Source: CAYYNP01 sp964472545 (lineage in GTDB: Bacteria; Planctomycetota; Planctomycetia; Pirellulales; Thermoguttaceae). From it: a stretch of 56,389 bases of DNA. A model generated the notes under the pieces. The model did no database searches. It was not told the origin of the DNA and was given only the letters and a program-made list of their open reading frames with translations. Position numbers and translations under genes: made by a program. Numbering within the stretch: the first letter of the stretch is position 1; every line of letters begins with the position of its first letter. The DNA is taken from NCBI GenBank assembly GCA_964472545.1, contig CAYYNP010000024.1:1-56389 (forward strand). Direction: 5' to 3'. Positions 15,421-24,411 of this stretch are shown in pieces.

Positions 15421-17400
15421 TCAGTCACCGGGCCGCTCGCCCGCCGAAGGGATTCCGTTCCATAACGCCCCCATGTCGATCCACTCGACAAACAGCCGCT
15501 TCTCGTCCTCGGTAAGCGGCAGCGTTCCTTCAGCCGGGGATCCTTCCGCCGGGATCGGCTTCGCATCGGCATCGACCGCCGCGCCGTCCCAGGGCCGCGA
15601 CGTATTGCGGCCAACGATGTGCCAAATCAGTGGGCTGGTGCGAGCCCGGCCGGGATGGACGTATTTTCCGCCCTGCCCGCGCTCTCTTTCGTCGTGGGTT
15701 GCCGTAAGCAGGTTCGCATACGCCCTGTCGACACCCGACACCGCGCCGTCCAGACGCGGCTCGGCCTCGGCTTCCTCGTGGCAGCCAACACACTTCCGCT
15801 CGATAATCGGCATCAGATCACGGCGGAAATCGACCGTTCGGCGCCGTTCGGCCGGCAAACACAACGGGATCGACGGCCGGGCGAAGGCCTCTTGGAACGT
15901 GTTCTCCGGCGTCAACTCGCCGTCTTCGTGACAGCCGATGCAGCCACGCGGCTCCCGATTCCGTGCCCAAACCCAACTGCACGATCGCAACGCCATGTGG
16001 TCGGCGTCGAGGATTTGCAGCTCGATCGGCGTGTTGGCGGGGATTTCGATATTGAACGAGCCGTCGCCGGCCACGGGAACTTCGCCCAAGATCCTGCGCT
16101 GGGCCAGCGGCGGGGCGGCGTCCGGCAGCGACGATGCTGCCGTGTCGCGGTTGCTTCCCCGAGGAATGCCCTCCAGTACACGCAGCCGCTTGACCGTGCC
16201 CGGCGGAAGCCACTTCGGGTCCTGGAAGTCGCTGAGGTTTACGTTCAGGCAGTAGAGCTTGCCGTGTGGATCGGCCGCGTTGACCACGCTGGAACGCCCG
16301 TCCGGCTCGTCGCGGGCAACGATGAGCTTGGCCTGAATGTCGTGGAAGCGAGGGTCATCGAAGATCGGCTCGGCCTTGCCGTTGCTCGGGTCCAACCGCC
16401 AAACGCCGTGGGTACGAGAGCCGTCGGCCGGACGGCGCGAGACGAGGATTCGTCCGTCCGGCAGCGGCGAGGGGCTGTGGAACAGACCGTCGGCCGGCCG
16501 GGTGATCGGACGATAGGAATGCAGCGGGCGGCGGAGTTGCACGCACGAAAGCGTCCCGGCCCCGTCCCACGGCAATCGATCGGACTCGACGAAGACCGCC
16601 AGTCCGCCGGCCGTCGTGCAAGGCATCTGCTTGACGCGTTTGCCCTGGTCGACGCAGAACGCGGCGAAATCGGTGCCGTCGATCGCCACGCCGAATAGCC
16701 CGATGCGGCCGAGCGCGCCGCGCCGCAGCGTCGCCCGTTGCCAGGAGGAAAACAAGAGTCTTCCGTCGGCCATCAACACCGGATCGAAGTCGCTCGAGAG
16801 GTTGTAGGTCAGGCGTCGCGGCGAGGAGCCGTCGAGCATGCACGAGTAGAGCGCGGTAGCCAGTGTAGTGCCCCGTGTGGTGCCCCGTGCGTTGCCGTGT
16901 TCGTTCACCGTGCCCGCGGCGTCGCTGACGAAGGTGATTTGATACCACGGTTCCGTCGAGACGATCGTATAGAGCGTCGACTGATAGCTCGGGCTGCGGC
17001 AGTTTTCCAAGTCTCGGGTGATCTGACGCAGGCCGGAGCCGTCGACACCCATCTCGTACACGTTGAAGACGTCTTGCGGCGTCCGCTTCCCGGCGAACAA
17101 GATTCGTTTTGCGTCGAGAGAAACGGCCGGATCGCAAGCACCGTAAAAACCACGACTGAGGACCTTCGGCGGCGAACCCGGCGAGACGACGACGATTCGT
17201 GCTCCCGCGCCGTATGCCGCGCGGAGCATGCCATCGGCCCAGGGGCCGGCAAGATTGACATCAGAGGCCTGCGGCAATTGCGTCAGCACCATCGGTGCGG
17301 GCAGCGGAACTTTCGGAGCCGAAGCCGGTGCGCCGATGGCGCCGGCCGCCCAAAACACCAACGTCCCCCATGCCACACCTAATAGAGAAGCACAGTACAT
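15421..17400 (-). CDS. PD40-propeller di-haem protein resembling hydrazine synthase alpha relatives
   Basis: A 659-residue exported protein and the first gene of the seven-gene operon. An N-terminal leader (MYCASLLGVAWGTLVFWAAG) precedes PD40/TolB-like blades (YEMGVDGSGLRQIT, DFDPVLMADGRLLFSSWQ, SPSPLPDGRILVSRRP). A middle segment (LYCLNVN, VPVAGDGSFNIEIPANTPIELQ) and two haem c motifs, CIGCH (487-491) and CVGCH (537-541, within DLMPIIERKCVGCHEE), follow. This layout matches planctomycete proteins related to the alpha subunit of anammox hydrazine synthase; that relation is from memory of the family, and hydrazine synthesis is not implied because the other subunits are absent. The frame is open to 18120, but that extension overlaps the stress-protein gene; ATG 17400 lies just after a promoter-like site. 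Confidence 0.75.
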   Translation of the reverse strand: MYCASLLGVAWGTLVFWAAGAIGAPASAPKVPLPAPMVLTQLPQASDVNLAGPWADGMLRAAYGAGARIVVVSPGSPPKVLSRGFYGACDPAVSLDAKRILFAGKRTPQDVFNVYEMGVDGSGLRQITRDLENCRSPSYQSTLYTIVSTEPWYQITFVSDAAGTVNEHGNARGTTRGTTLATALYSCMLDGSSPRRLTYNLSSDFDPVLMADGRLLFSSWQRATLRRGALGRIGLFGVAIDGTDFAAFCVDQGKRVKQMPCTTAGGLAVFVESDRLPWDGAGTLSCVQLRRPLHSYRPITRPADGLFHSPSPLPDGRILVSRRPADGSRTHGVWRLDPSNGKAEPIFDDPRFHDIQAKLIVARDEPDGRSSVVNAADPHGKLYCLNVNLSDFQDPKWLPPGTVKRLRVLEGIPRGSNRDTAASSLPDAAPPLAQRRILGEVPVAGDGSFNIEIPANTPIELQILDADHMALRSCSWVWARNREPRGCIGCHEDGELTPENTFQEAFARPSIPLCLPAERRRTVDFRRDLMPIIERKCVGCHEEAEAEPRLDGAVSGVDRAYANLLTATHDERERGQGGKYVHPGRARTSPLIWHIVGRNTSRPWDGAAVDADAKPIPAEGSPAEGTLPLTEDEKRLFVEWIDMGALWNGIPSAGERPGD

Positions 17401-17457
17401 TGCGAGAGTTTCGCTGTTTCCGGAATTGACCGATACGGTCGTACCCCTCACTCTCTG

Positions 17458-17484
17458 AGTATAGCGTATCGTAGCGGATCGCAA
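17458..17484 (-). promoter_or_regulatory. Putative promoter of the seven-gene redox operon
   Basis: On the minus strand a TATACT hexamer (17458-17463) lies downstream of TTGCGA (17479-17484). The spacer is 15 bases, shorter than the ideal 17. The -10 is about 58 bases before the ATG at 17400. It is the only AT-containing patch in the 248-base gap between the stress-protein gene and the operon. Confidence 0.4.
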
Positions 17485-17648
17485 GAGCGGCTCGACAAAC
17501 ATGGCCCCACTCATCGGAGTGGTGCCTGGCAGACAGGCGGTCGGCGTGGTTTCCCACGTCCCGAAAGGCACTCGCAACGACCCGGCTGTGCGTTTCGTGA
17601 GGATCGGGCCGATCACGCGTCGGATCGACAAACGGCCAGCCGCAATCG

Positions 17649-18080
17649 CTACTGCTTCAGCACCAGCACCGGACAATGGGCCAACCGTACCACGCGCTCG
17701 GCCACCGAGCCGATCAGCAAGTGTTGCAGCGCCGTCTGGCCGTGGCTGGAAATGATGACCAGCCCGGCGTTGACCTGTTGTGCGTAGCGAGCGATCTCGT
17801 GACCGGGGTCGCCGAAGCGGATGGCGGTTTGCGTGCCGACGTCGCAGTCTCGCTTGGCGAGTTCCTCGTGCAACGCCTCGGTGGCGTGTTCCGTTCGGCT
17901 TTCGTCGTCGATGGTGGCCCAGATCACGCCCGGATCGGCCGGCTCCAACGGCGGCAGCACGTGGATCACGTGGACGTGGGACGGATCGTCGGCCATTTCC
18001 CGCGCGGTGGCCAGTGCGGCGAACGAATCGTCGGAAAAATCGACCGGCACCACGACGGTGTGTCTGGGTAGCCAGTTCAT
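17649..18080 (-). CDS. Universal stress protein (UspA family)
   Basis: A 143-residue single-domain cytoplasmic Usp protein. It opens with the typical first strand and ligand segment HTVVVPVDFSDDSFAALATA and ends with the family signature SSHGQTALQHLLIGSVAERV and HCPVLVLKQ. In ATP-binding members the signature reads G-x2-G-x9-G-S/T; here the second Gly is Ala, so nucleotide binding may be weaker (inference). ATG 18080 has AAGGAGCG about 6 bases before it. It follows the symporter gene by 56 bases on the same strand and may share its transcript. Usp proteins adjust the cell to nutrient and energy stress, sometimes by binding neighbouring transporters. Confidence 0.92.
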   Translation of the reverse strand: MNWLPRHTVVVPVDFSDDSFAALATAREMADDPSHVHVIHVLPPLEPADPGVIWATIDDESRTEHATEALHEELAKRDCDVGTQTAIRFGDPGHEIARYAQQVNAGLVIISSHGQTALQHLLIGSVAERVVRLAHCPVLVLKQ

Positions 18081-18136
18081 GCTCTCGCTCCTTGATTGCC
18101 AGCGGCGTAGGTCTTGCCAACGGGCGACTCGCCCGA

Positions 18137-20236
18137 CTATTTCGGTTCCATCTCCCCGGCCTTGTAGCGTCGCCAGTAGTCGTCCAGCTTCAGGCGTATC
18201 TTGCCACTGAGAAGCGCCACGCCAAGGATGTTGGGAAAGGCCATCGAGAGGATCATGAAGTCGGAGAAGTTCAGCACGTTGTCGGCGGTCACGACCGCTC
18301 CCAAGACGACGAAGCTGAGGAACAGCATCTTGTAGGCCAACGACAACCGGGGCCCAAAGAGATGCGACCAGCAGCGCTCGCCGTAATACGACCAGGAGAT
18401 CATCGTCGAATAGGCGAACAGCACTACGGCTACGCAGAGGATCCAGGGGAACCACTCGACGACGCCGGCAAACGCCCGCGACGTCAGGGCGGCACCGTCC
18501 TTGCTGGCGACCAGTTGCGCGTATTCCGGATTGCTGTAGGCTTTGGTGATGACGATCACCAAACCGGTCATCGTACAGATCACGACCGTGTCAATGAACG
18601 GCCCGAGCGAAGCGACGATCCCCTCGCGGACCGGTTCCTCGGTCTTGGCGGCGGCGTGGGCGATGGCCGCGGAACCGATTCCCGCTTCGTTAGAGAAGGC
18701 CGCTCGGCGGATGCCCAGTACCAACACTCCCAGGAACCCCCCGTAGGCCGACTGCCACTGGAAGGCCTCCGAGACGATCACGCCAAAGGCCCAGGCGATC
18801 ATGTCGGCGTTGGCCACCAGAACGTAGAGTGCGGTCAACACGTAGACGGTGCACATCAACGGCACGATCTTCTCGGCGGTCGCCGCAATCCGCCGAATCC
18901 CGCCGATGATCACCAGCCCCACGAGCACGGCCATGATCAGGCCGTACACCCACCCGAGGTAGCCTCCGAAGAACCGGGCCGACCAGCCAAGCTGCGATTC
19001 GACCTCCGCCAGTTCTTCGGCGTTCTTTTCGCTCAGATCCAGCAGCGCGAGCGACCTGTCGAGTTCGCGGCGGTCGACATCGGATAGAGACTGCTCATCG
19101 AGTCGATTCCTCACGTCGTCGGCGTCGATCGTTTCGGACGCATCGTCCCAGGCAAGCTGCTTCCGCTCGAAGACGCCTTTGATTCGTCCCGTCGCCGTAT
19201 TGCGTGCCTCGGCCGGATCGCGGCGGACATCTTCCAGTTGACGGAAGGTCCTAAAGTCCGGCCAGTGCTGAGTCATCTGCTCTTGGATGGTTCCCTTCGA
19301 CTGGCTGACCTGGAAGGCACAGCCTCCGCCGAATGATCCGCCCATACAAAAGACCGCAAAGATCACCGCCAGCACGGCTCCCAGTGCCCCCAGCCCAACG
19401 CCCCCGATCTTGATCTCTCGAAGGCCTTGATAGAGATAGCGCATCGGCCCGCCGGAGACGGTGCCGTCGCGATCCACCTTGCGATACATCTGGCTGAGCG
19501 TACACTCGGCGAACTTGCTGGTCATTCCCAACAGGCCGGCGACGATCATCCAGAAGATGGCCCCCGGGCCTCCCGAGCCTACCGCGATCGCCACCCCGGC
19601 GATGTTCCCCAGTCCGATCGTGGCCGAGAGGGCCGACGCCAGGGCCTGGAAATGCGAGACTTCACCTGTCTCTTCCGGATTATCGTAGCGCCCTCGGATC
19701 AACTGGATGCCGTGTGAGAATCCGCGGAAATTGATGAACCCCATGCGGGCGGTGAAGAAGATCGCCCCGATCAGCAACCAGAGGACGACCAGCGGAACGC
19801 TTGTGTATTGGACGACGTCGATCTTGCCTTCGCAGTTCTCCGTTGGGCATTCGACCGGACCGGACTCGGGCAACTCCGGCCATTGCTTGGCCGTATCAAA
19901 CTTCTCTTTGCACTTAGGGCACTGCGCACTGAGCTTTGGCTGAGGATTGAGCCATTTGCCGGTTCCGAAGTCGAAGAACAGCACGGTCTCCAACGGCTTG
20001 ACCAGATACTTCCCAAAGAACTCGTCGACGCTTTGCTGCCCGCTCCCGCTTGTCTTGTCGGCGGCTTTCTCGTCACCGGCCTCGTCCTGTTCCTGTGTCG
20101 GCTTGGCATCGGGAGCGACCGTCTGAGTGGCCGAGTCGGGCCTCTCTTCGGAGGCGACGCCCCAAACGGCTCCGATGAGCAATCCGGCCGTCAGCGCGAG
20201 GAAGAAGAAGGTTGTCGAGGTTGGTCGGCGTCTCAT
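18137..20236 (-). CDS. Sodium:alanine symporter family (AGCS) transporter with extra N-terminal zinc-ribbon-like region
   Basis: A 699-residue inner-membrane Na+-coupled amino-acid symporter of the AGCS family. Core signatures: ATIGLGNIAGVAIAVGSGGPGAIFWM, MTSKFAECTL, SGGPMRYLYQGL, AAFSNEAGIGSAAIAHAA. Usual AGCS proteins have about 450-500 residues; two insertions explain the excess. One is an N-terminal region (1-145) with a leader, an acidic linker and a CxxC/Cx4C pair (Cys106, 109, 130, 135). The other is a charged, helical loop (about 318-425) between membrane segments. Both are unusual and could serve regulation or partner binding. The stress-protein gene follows by 56 bases. Substrate probably alanine or glycine, by family. 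Confidence 0.88.
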   Translation of the reverse strand: MRRRPTSTTFFFLALTAGLLIGAVWGVASEERPDSATQTVAPDAKPTQEQDEAGDEKAADKTSGSGQQSVDEFFGKYLVKPLETVLFFDFGTGKWLNPQPKLSAQCPKCKEKFDTAKQWPELPESGPVECPTENCEGKIDVVQYTSVPLVVLWLLIGAIFFTARMGFINFRGFSHGIQLIRGRYDNPEETGEVSHFQALASALSATIGLGNIAGVAIAVGSGGPGAIFWMIVAGLLGMTSKFAECTLSQMYRKVDRDGTVSGGPMRYLYQGLREIKIGGVGLGALGAVLAVIFAVFCMGGSFGGGCAFQVSQSKGTIQEQMTQHWPDFRTFRQLEDVRRDPAEARNTATGRIKGVFERKQLAWDDASETIDADDVRNRLDEQSLSDVDRRELDRSLALLDLSEKNAEELAEVESQLGWSARFFGGYLGWVYGLIMAVLVGLVIIGGIRRIAATAEKIVPLMCTVYVLTALYVLVANADMIAWAFGVIVSEAFQWQSAYGGFLGVLVLGIRRAAFSNEAGIGSAAIAHAAAKTEEPVREGIVASLGPFIDTVVICTMTGLVIVITKAYSNPEYAQLVASKDGAALTSRAFAGVVEWFPWILCVAVVLFAYSTMISWSYYGERCWSHLFGPRLSLAYKMLFLSFVVLGAVVTADNVLNFSDFMILSMAFPNILGVALLSGKIRLKLDDYWRRYKAGEMEPK

Positions 20237-20545
20237 ATGTCTCGTCGGTCCCTTCCAGTGGTGGGGGTATTGCCGTCCGTGCGACGATCCCGCAGGCCGA
20301 CCGTTGTCGCGGCCCCAGTCAAAAACGCCCCAGATAACGCCCTTCTACCGAATCAACCGGTCGCTTGTCAACCGGTTGCCGTAGTAGCCGGGGGCGACAG
20401 CCCCCGGAGAGATGGGAGCTGTGTAAGCTGCGAATGACCGCTGCTGCCAGCCGTCCGTGGGCTTCCGCCCTCGGCTAGCGTTTTTGGAAATGGCGAGTGT
20501 CGCCCATCTTCTCGGCCGGTGATCTACCTATACGCCGAAAGAAGA
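20237..20545. other. Gap upstream of the symporter gene with one small hairpin
   Basis: The non-coding interval between the symporter and DUF1598 genes. It holds a perfect 8-bp stem CCGGGGGC/GCCCCCGG (20388-20395 and 20400-20407) with a GACA loop, a common planctomycete intergenic motif. I see no convincing promoter hexamers or small gene here. Confidence 0.4.
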
Positions 20546-20576
20546 ACGGCCGAGCGGCACGTGGCCGCTCGGCCGT
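20546..20576 (-). terminator. Strong hairpin downstream of the DUF1598 gene
   Basis: A perfect 13-bp stem (20546-20558 with 20564-20576) with a 5-base loop, 48 bases after the DUF1598 stop codon. On the minus strand it is followed by TCTTCTTTC, a weak T-rich run, so it can act as an intrinsic terminator. Confidence 0.65.
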
Positions 20577-20624
20577 CTCCAGGATCTCTAGGCAGGACGT
20601 TTCCGTCCGCCCGCTACGTTGCGT

Positions 20625-21986
20625 TTAGTTCCACCACCAGTTGCTTCCGCCCGGCAACGTGGCGGGGCGTGCTTCGGCCGGAGTGTCGCTCTGTTCGACC
20701 CGGTCGGCGTAGAACCACGAATCGACCTGCACTCCGCCGGAAGCGCTGATGACCCAATTGCGGCCCTTCTTCATCAGGCTGGCCTTGCTATCGACCTGCT
20801 TCGGCGCGGGAAAGGCCTCGACTTCCACGTCGTCCGGATCGAGCAGGGTCGACATTTGCAGGCCGGCTTTCTCGGTCAGCCGCTCCTTGGTGACCAATGC
20901 GCCGACGATCGCCAATTCCATGCAGTTGCGCAGGTCGCCGAAGATCGGGTCGGCCACGGCCAACTCGGCGTACTTATCGGTCATGTTGTCGGCCCAACGC
21001 TGGGCGGTGGGGTCGGCCTTGCCGGTGTGCTGGCGGTTGCCGGCGGCGGTGAGGAAGTCTTCCTCGGTCATTGCTTTGACCGTGCCGCCCCGGAGTTCCC
21101 AGGCGAGCCCGTCCGCGTCACGCAGCATCGGCTCGTAGTTGGGCTCCAGCCACCATCGCGGCAGCATGTTCGCCATGCCTCGGCCGGTGGCGGTGATCAT
21201 GTTCAGGAAGCTGGGCAGCCCGGTGACCGGGGCCGGCTCGAAATTCATCGCCAACCGCTTCATGCGGTAATCGGCGGCCACCAAGACACGGGCGAAATGG
21301 CTCGTTGCGGGCACGCCCTGCACCGAGATCTGCTGCGGACCCAGGGCCCGTTCGATACCTAGGGCGGTTGCCTGAGGGTTGCCGATCGTGCGTAGGCTAC
21401 TGGCGTGACGCCGCAGCCGCGTTAGCCCTTCGGCCGTGGGATCGATCGAGCAGTTGATACCGCCGTTGGCCGCGCCGCGGGCAGTCCGCAAGGCCACCAG
21501 CAGGTCGTCGAGCAACATCACCGGCTTACCGGTGGTCACGCCGACGACGTTCCCCTTCGCATCGATCTTCCATCCCTCGCCCGGCCCGGCCAGCACGATG
21601 TCCTGCTGCTCGGGATAGACGAAGATGTAGCGGATCTGTTGCAGGCCGGCGAGGTACTTGATTTCGTCGGGCAGCGGTTTCTTGTCTTGGATCGATTTCT
21701 CGATCTCAGCCTCGAGCCGTCGCAAGGAGATTTTGCGCATCTCGGCGAACTTGCCCAACTCGCCGGGCACCTCTTGCAGGGCTTCGGCGCTGAGCCGGCT
21801 AAGTTTGCCCAGGTCGTCCACGGTCGCATTGCCGAGGATGCCGTCGGCATCGATCGACACCCCGCCCACCGATCGAGTTCGCTCGAAGATCTGGGCGTTT
21901 AGCGACGGACAAACGACCGCAACCAGCATCACGGCCGCCGCCGCGAGACTCAGCCGCCGTAGAAACTGTGATTTGCGATGAACCAT
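20625..21986 (-). CDS. DUF1598 domain exported protein
   Basis: A 453-residue protein of the planctomycete-restricted DUF1598 family; function unknown. An N-terminal signal peptide (about 1-30: FLRRLSLAAAAVMLVAVV, ending SLNAQ) is followed by a helical segment (LRRLEAEIEKSIQDKKPLPDE) and the conserved region LQQIRYIFVYPEQQDIVLAGPGEGW, then CSIDPTAEGLTRLR and FEPAPVTGLPSFL. The C-terminus ends in a Trp/Asn-rich tail (GGSNWWWN). ATG 21986 was chosen over the nearer ATG 21992 because a GGAGG site lies 6 bases before it. It is transcribed divergently from the sigma54 activator gene and followed by a strong hairpin. Confidence 0.85.
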   Translation of the reverse strand: MVHRKSQFLRRLSLAAAAVMLVAVVCPSLNAQIFERTRSVGGVSIDADGILGNATVDDLGKLSRLSAEALQEVPGELGKFAEMRKISLRRLEAEIEKSIQDKKPLPDEIKYLAGLQQIRYIFVYPEQQDIVLAGPGEGWKIDAKGNVVGVTTGKPVMLLDDLLVALRTARGAANGGINCSIDPTAEGLTRLRRHASSLRTIGNPQATALGIERALGPQQISVQGVPATSHFARVLVAADYRMKRLAMNFEPAPVTGLPSFLNMITATGRGMANMLPRWWLEPNYEPMLRDADGLAWELRGGTVKAMTEEDFLTAAGNRQHTGKADPTAQRWADNMTDKYAELAVADPIFGDLRNCMELAIVGALVTKERLTEKAGLQMSTLLDPDDVEVEAFPAPKQVDSKASLMKKGRNWVISASGGVQVDSWFYADRVEQSDTPAEARPATLPGGSNWWWN

Positions 21987-22144
21987 CGACATCCTCCTGC
22001 CGGGGTAGAGGGGAGAAAGCGGACAAACACCCTTACCGTAGACCAATCCGCCGCAGCAGCAAACCGCCGCAACGTGGCCCAACAACGTAGCAAGGATGCA
22101 CTGTTAGTAAGGTCTCGGCGCGCCTGCGGCGCACCATATGCAGT

Positions 22145-22176
22145 ATTATACTATGCCCCGCGGAGGAGAATTGCAA
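22145..22176 (-). promoter_or_regulatory. Putative promoter of the DUF1598 gene in a divergent intergenic region
   Basis: Minus-strand TATAAT (22145-22150) with TTGCAA at 22171-22176; the 20-base spacer is longer than ideal. The -10 lies in an 11-base palindrome AGTATTATACT, which offers TATACT on the plus strand too. The rest of the 402-base gap (21987-22388) holds an AT-rich patch with a strong AGGAGGT at 22302-22308, discussed under the activator gene. Confidence 0.4.
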
Positions 22177-22388
22177 GGAAATCTCAACCCGCACCCGCTA
22201 TCGATGGGGGTGCGTGGGCTTGCCTTTGGGGTTGCATTGGCGCGGCCTTTTTGCGGGGCGACGCCTTGCGGCCTCCCGCCCGGTGCGGATAAGTTAAAAT
22301 TAGGAGGTAAGTGTCCTGTTCTGTAGCCGGGTCCTCGGCCGGCCGGGCTCGTGGTTCGGCTTTGCGCTGCCCGGAGGGGAATTCGGCT

Positions 22389-24398
22389 GTGTCTCAACTC
22401 GCCTACTTGGTGATCCGCGAAGGGTCGAAATGGAGCGACGTGTTCCGGCTGGTGCCGGGGCAGTCGATCACCATCGGGCGCGCGCCGACGAACCAAATCC
22501 TCATCAAGGACGAGCGCTGCAGCCGCACCCACGTCGAGGTGTTCGTCTCCGCCGGCCGCTGGACGCTTCGCGACCTCGAAAGCCGCAACGGCACCCTGGT
22601 TGGCGAACAACGCGTCCAAGGCGACTGGACGCTCCGCCCCGGCGACGTGATCCGCATCGGCCGGTCACAGTTGGTCTTCGTCCATCGCCTGGCCGAGGCC
22701 TTTTCCGACTCCAGCAGCGTCCTGCACGGGCCCGAGGACATGCCGGGCATGTCGGAGGACGACTCGAGCGTTCTCTCGGCTTACGAGCCGACCACGATCA
22801 CACACCGCCGTGGGCAGACGAAGTACCTTGCTCCCGGCGACGAAGACCCAACCGACGAATCTCGCAGCGGCCGGGCGGCCGGGAAGTTGGCGCGAATTGC
22901 CTACGAACTCGGCAAGGCGCCCGACGTCACCGCACTGGCCGACTTGGCGCTTGACGGACTGGCCGACGGGACCCAAACCGACGCCGCGGCGTTGTTGCTG
23001 CTGCCGCGGGGTTTCCAGGAAGAGCCGACCGGCGACGCCTTGCAGGTGATGGCTTCGCGGAGCACGTCGGCCAAGCGGTATCATCGCGTATCGAAGTCTC
23101 TGGCTTCCACCGTGCTTCGCGAGGGCGAGGCCGTGTTGGCACGTAACGTAATGGGTGATAGCACCTTGGGCAGCAAGGACAGCAAGGGCGAAATCCACAC
23201 CACCAGCGTGATCTGCGCCCCGGTCCGCCACGGCCGCAAAGTGCTCGGTCTGTTGCACCTCTACTCCACCGATCCGAACAAGGTTCCCGATCCGGAGGAT
23301 CTCGAGTTCACCCTGGCCGTGGCCGACACGGTGGCCGTGGCGATGATCAACCTCACCCGCCGTCAGGAACTGAGCGAGAACCTCACGCAGGTCAAAGCGG
23401 AAAACGTGCAGCTTCGCGAGCGGCTGGGCGTGCAGCGGGAGATCATCGGCCGCAGTCCGGCCATCAAGGAGGTGGCCGAACAGATTCGCCGGGCCGCCTC
23501 GGCCAACGCCACGTTGCTGATCCGCGGCGAAAGCGGCGTGGGCAAGGAGCTGGCCGCCAGGGCCGTCCATTTCTGCAGTCCGCGGCGCGAGAACGTCTTC
23601 GTGTGCCTGAATTGCGCCGCGCTCTCCGAGGAATTGTTGGCCAGCGAACTCTTCGGCCACGAACGCGGCGCCTTCACCGGCGCCACCGACCGCAAGATCG
23701 GCAAGTTCGAGGCCGCCCACCGCGGCACGCTGATGTTGGACGAGATCGGCGAGATGAGCCCGGGTATCCAGGCCAAATTCCTCCGCGTGCTCGAGGGACA
23801 TCCCTTCGAGCGCGTCGGCGGGAGCAAGCCGATTCAGGTCGACGTTCGAGTGATTGCGGCCACCAACCGCGATCTGGAGCAGGACGTTTCCGACGGCCGT
23901 TTTCGCCGCGACCTGTTCTTCCGGCTCCGCGTGCTGGAGATCATTGTGCCTTCGTTGAGGAAGCGGCCCGAAGACATCTCGCTGTTGGCCAACTACTTCC
24001 TGCGGAAGTTCAACACCGAGACCGGGCGCAGGATCCAAGGCTACACGTCAGAAGCGACCGCCATGCTGCAGGAATATCGTTGGCCGGGGAACATCCGCGA
24101 GTTGAAGAACGTGGTGGAACGGGCCGTCGTGCTCTGCCGAAACGATCACATCGGCCAAGACGACTTGCTGCTAACCAAGCTTTCCACCGCCGGCGACGGC
24201 CAAGACGCCCCTGCGCCGCCCGGACAGTTCGAGCCGTCGTCCCTGGCCGATCTCGAGCGTCAGCACATTCTGGCCACGCTGCAACACACCGGCTGGAACA
24301 AGAGCAAGACCGCCGGCATCTTGGGCATCGAACGATCGACGTTGGATCGGAAGATTCGACGCTACGAACTGACCGACGATGCGCCGTCGCGGCGGTAG
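22389..24398 (+). CDS. Sigma54-dependent activator with FHA and GAF sensory domains
   Basis: A 669-residue NtrC-class regulator. Domains: FHA (about 5-100; GR, SRTH and SRNGT phosphothreonine-binding motifs), GAF (about 165-325), AAA+ ATPase (about 350-590; Walker A GESGVGKE at 380-387, sigma54 loop GAFTGA at 427-432, Walker B LMLDEI at 448-453), and a Fis-type HTH at the C-terminus (LQHTGWNKSKTAGILGIERSTLDRKI). The intact GAFTGA implies real action on sigma54-RNA polymerase. The FHA domain suggests control by a Ser/Thr kinase rather than a histidine kinase. GTG 22389 with GAGGGGA before it is preferred. A GTG at 22311 has a stronger AGGAGGT only 3 bases upstream; it would add 26 residues outside the FHA fold. 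Confidence 0.92.
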   Translation: MSQLAYLVIREGSKWSDVFRLVPGQSITIGRAPTNQILIKDERCSRTHVEVFVSAGRWTLRDLESRNGTLVGEQRVQGDWTLRPGDVIRIGRSQLVFVHRLAEAFSDSSSVLHGPEDMPGMSEDDSSVLSAYEPTTITHRRGQTKYLAPGDEDPTDESRSGRAAGKLARIAYELGKAPDVTALADLALDGLADGTQTDAAALLLLPRGFQEEPTGDALQVMASRSTSAKRYHRVSKSLASTVLREGEAVLARNVMGDSTLGSKDSKGEIHTTSVICAPVRHGRKVLGLLHLYSTDPNKVPDPEDLEFTLAVADTVAVAMINLTRRQELSENLTQVKAENVQLRERLGVQREIIGRSPAIKEVAEQIRRAASANATLLIRGESGVGKELAARAVHFCSPRRENVFVCLNCAALSEELLASELFGHERGAFTGATDRKIGKFEAAHRGTLMLDEIGEMSPGIQAKFLRVLEGHPFERVGGSKPIQVDVRVIAATNRDLEQDVSDGRFRRDLFFRLRVLEIIVPSLRKRPEDISLLANYFLRKFNTETGRRIQGYTSEATAMLQEYRWPGNIRELKNVVERAVVLCRNDHIGQDDLLLTKLSTAGDGQDAPAPPGQFEPSSLADLERQHILATLQHTGWNKSKTAGILGIERSTLDRKIRRYELTDDAPSRR

Positions 24399-24411
24399 TG
24401 GGGGAGTATGT

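Noticed and set aside
17401..18120. N-terminal extension of the di-haem PD40 gene
   Set aside because: It overlaps the universal stress protein gene on the same strand in another frame, is Arg-rich, and would bury the signal peptide.
22238..22255. Sigma54-like site TGGCGCG...TTGC upstream of the sigma54 activator
   Set aside because: The distance between the GG and GC elements is 12 bases instead of the required 10.
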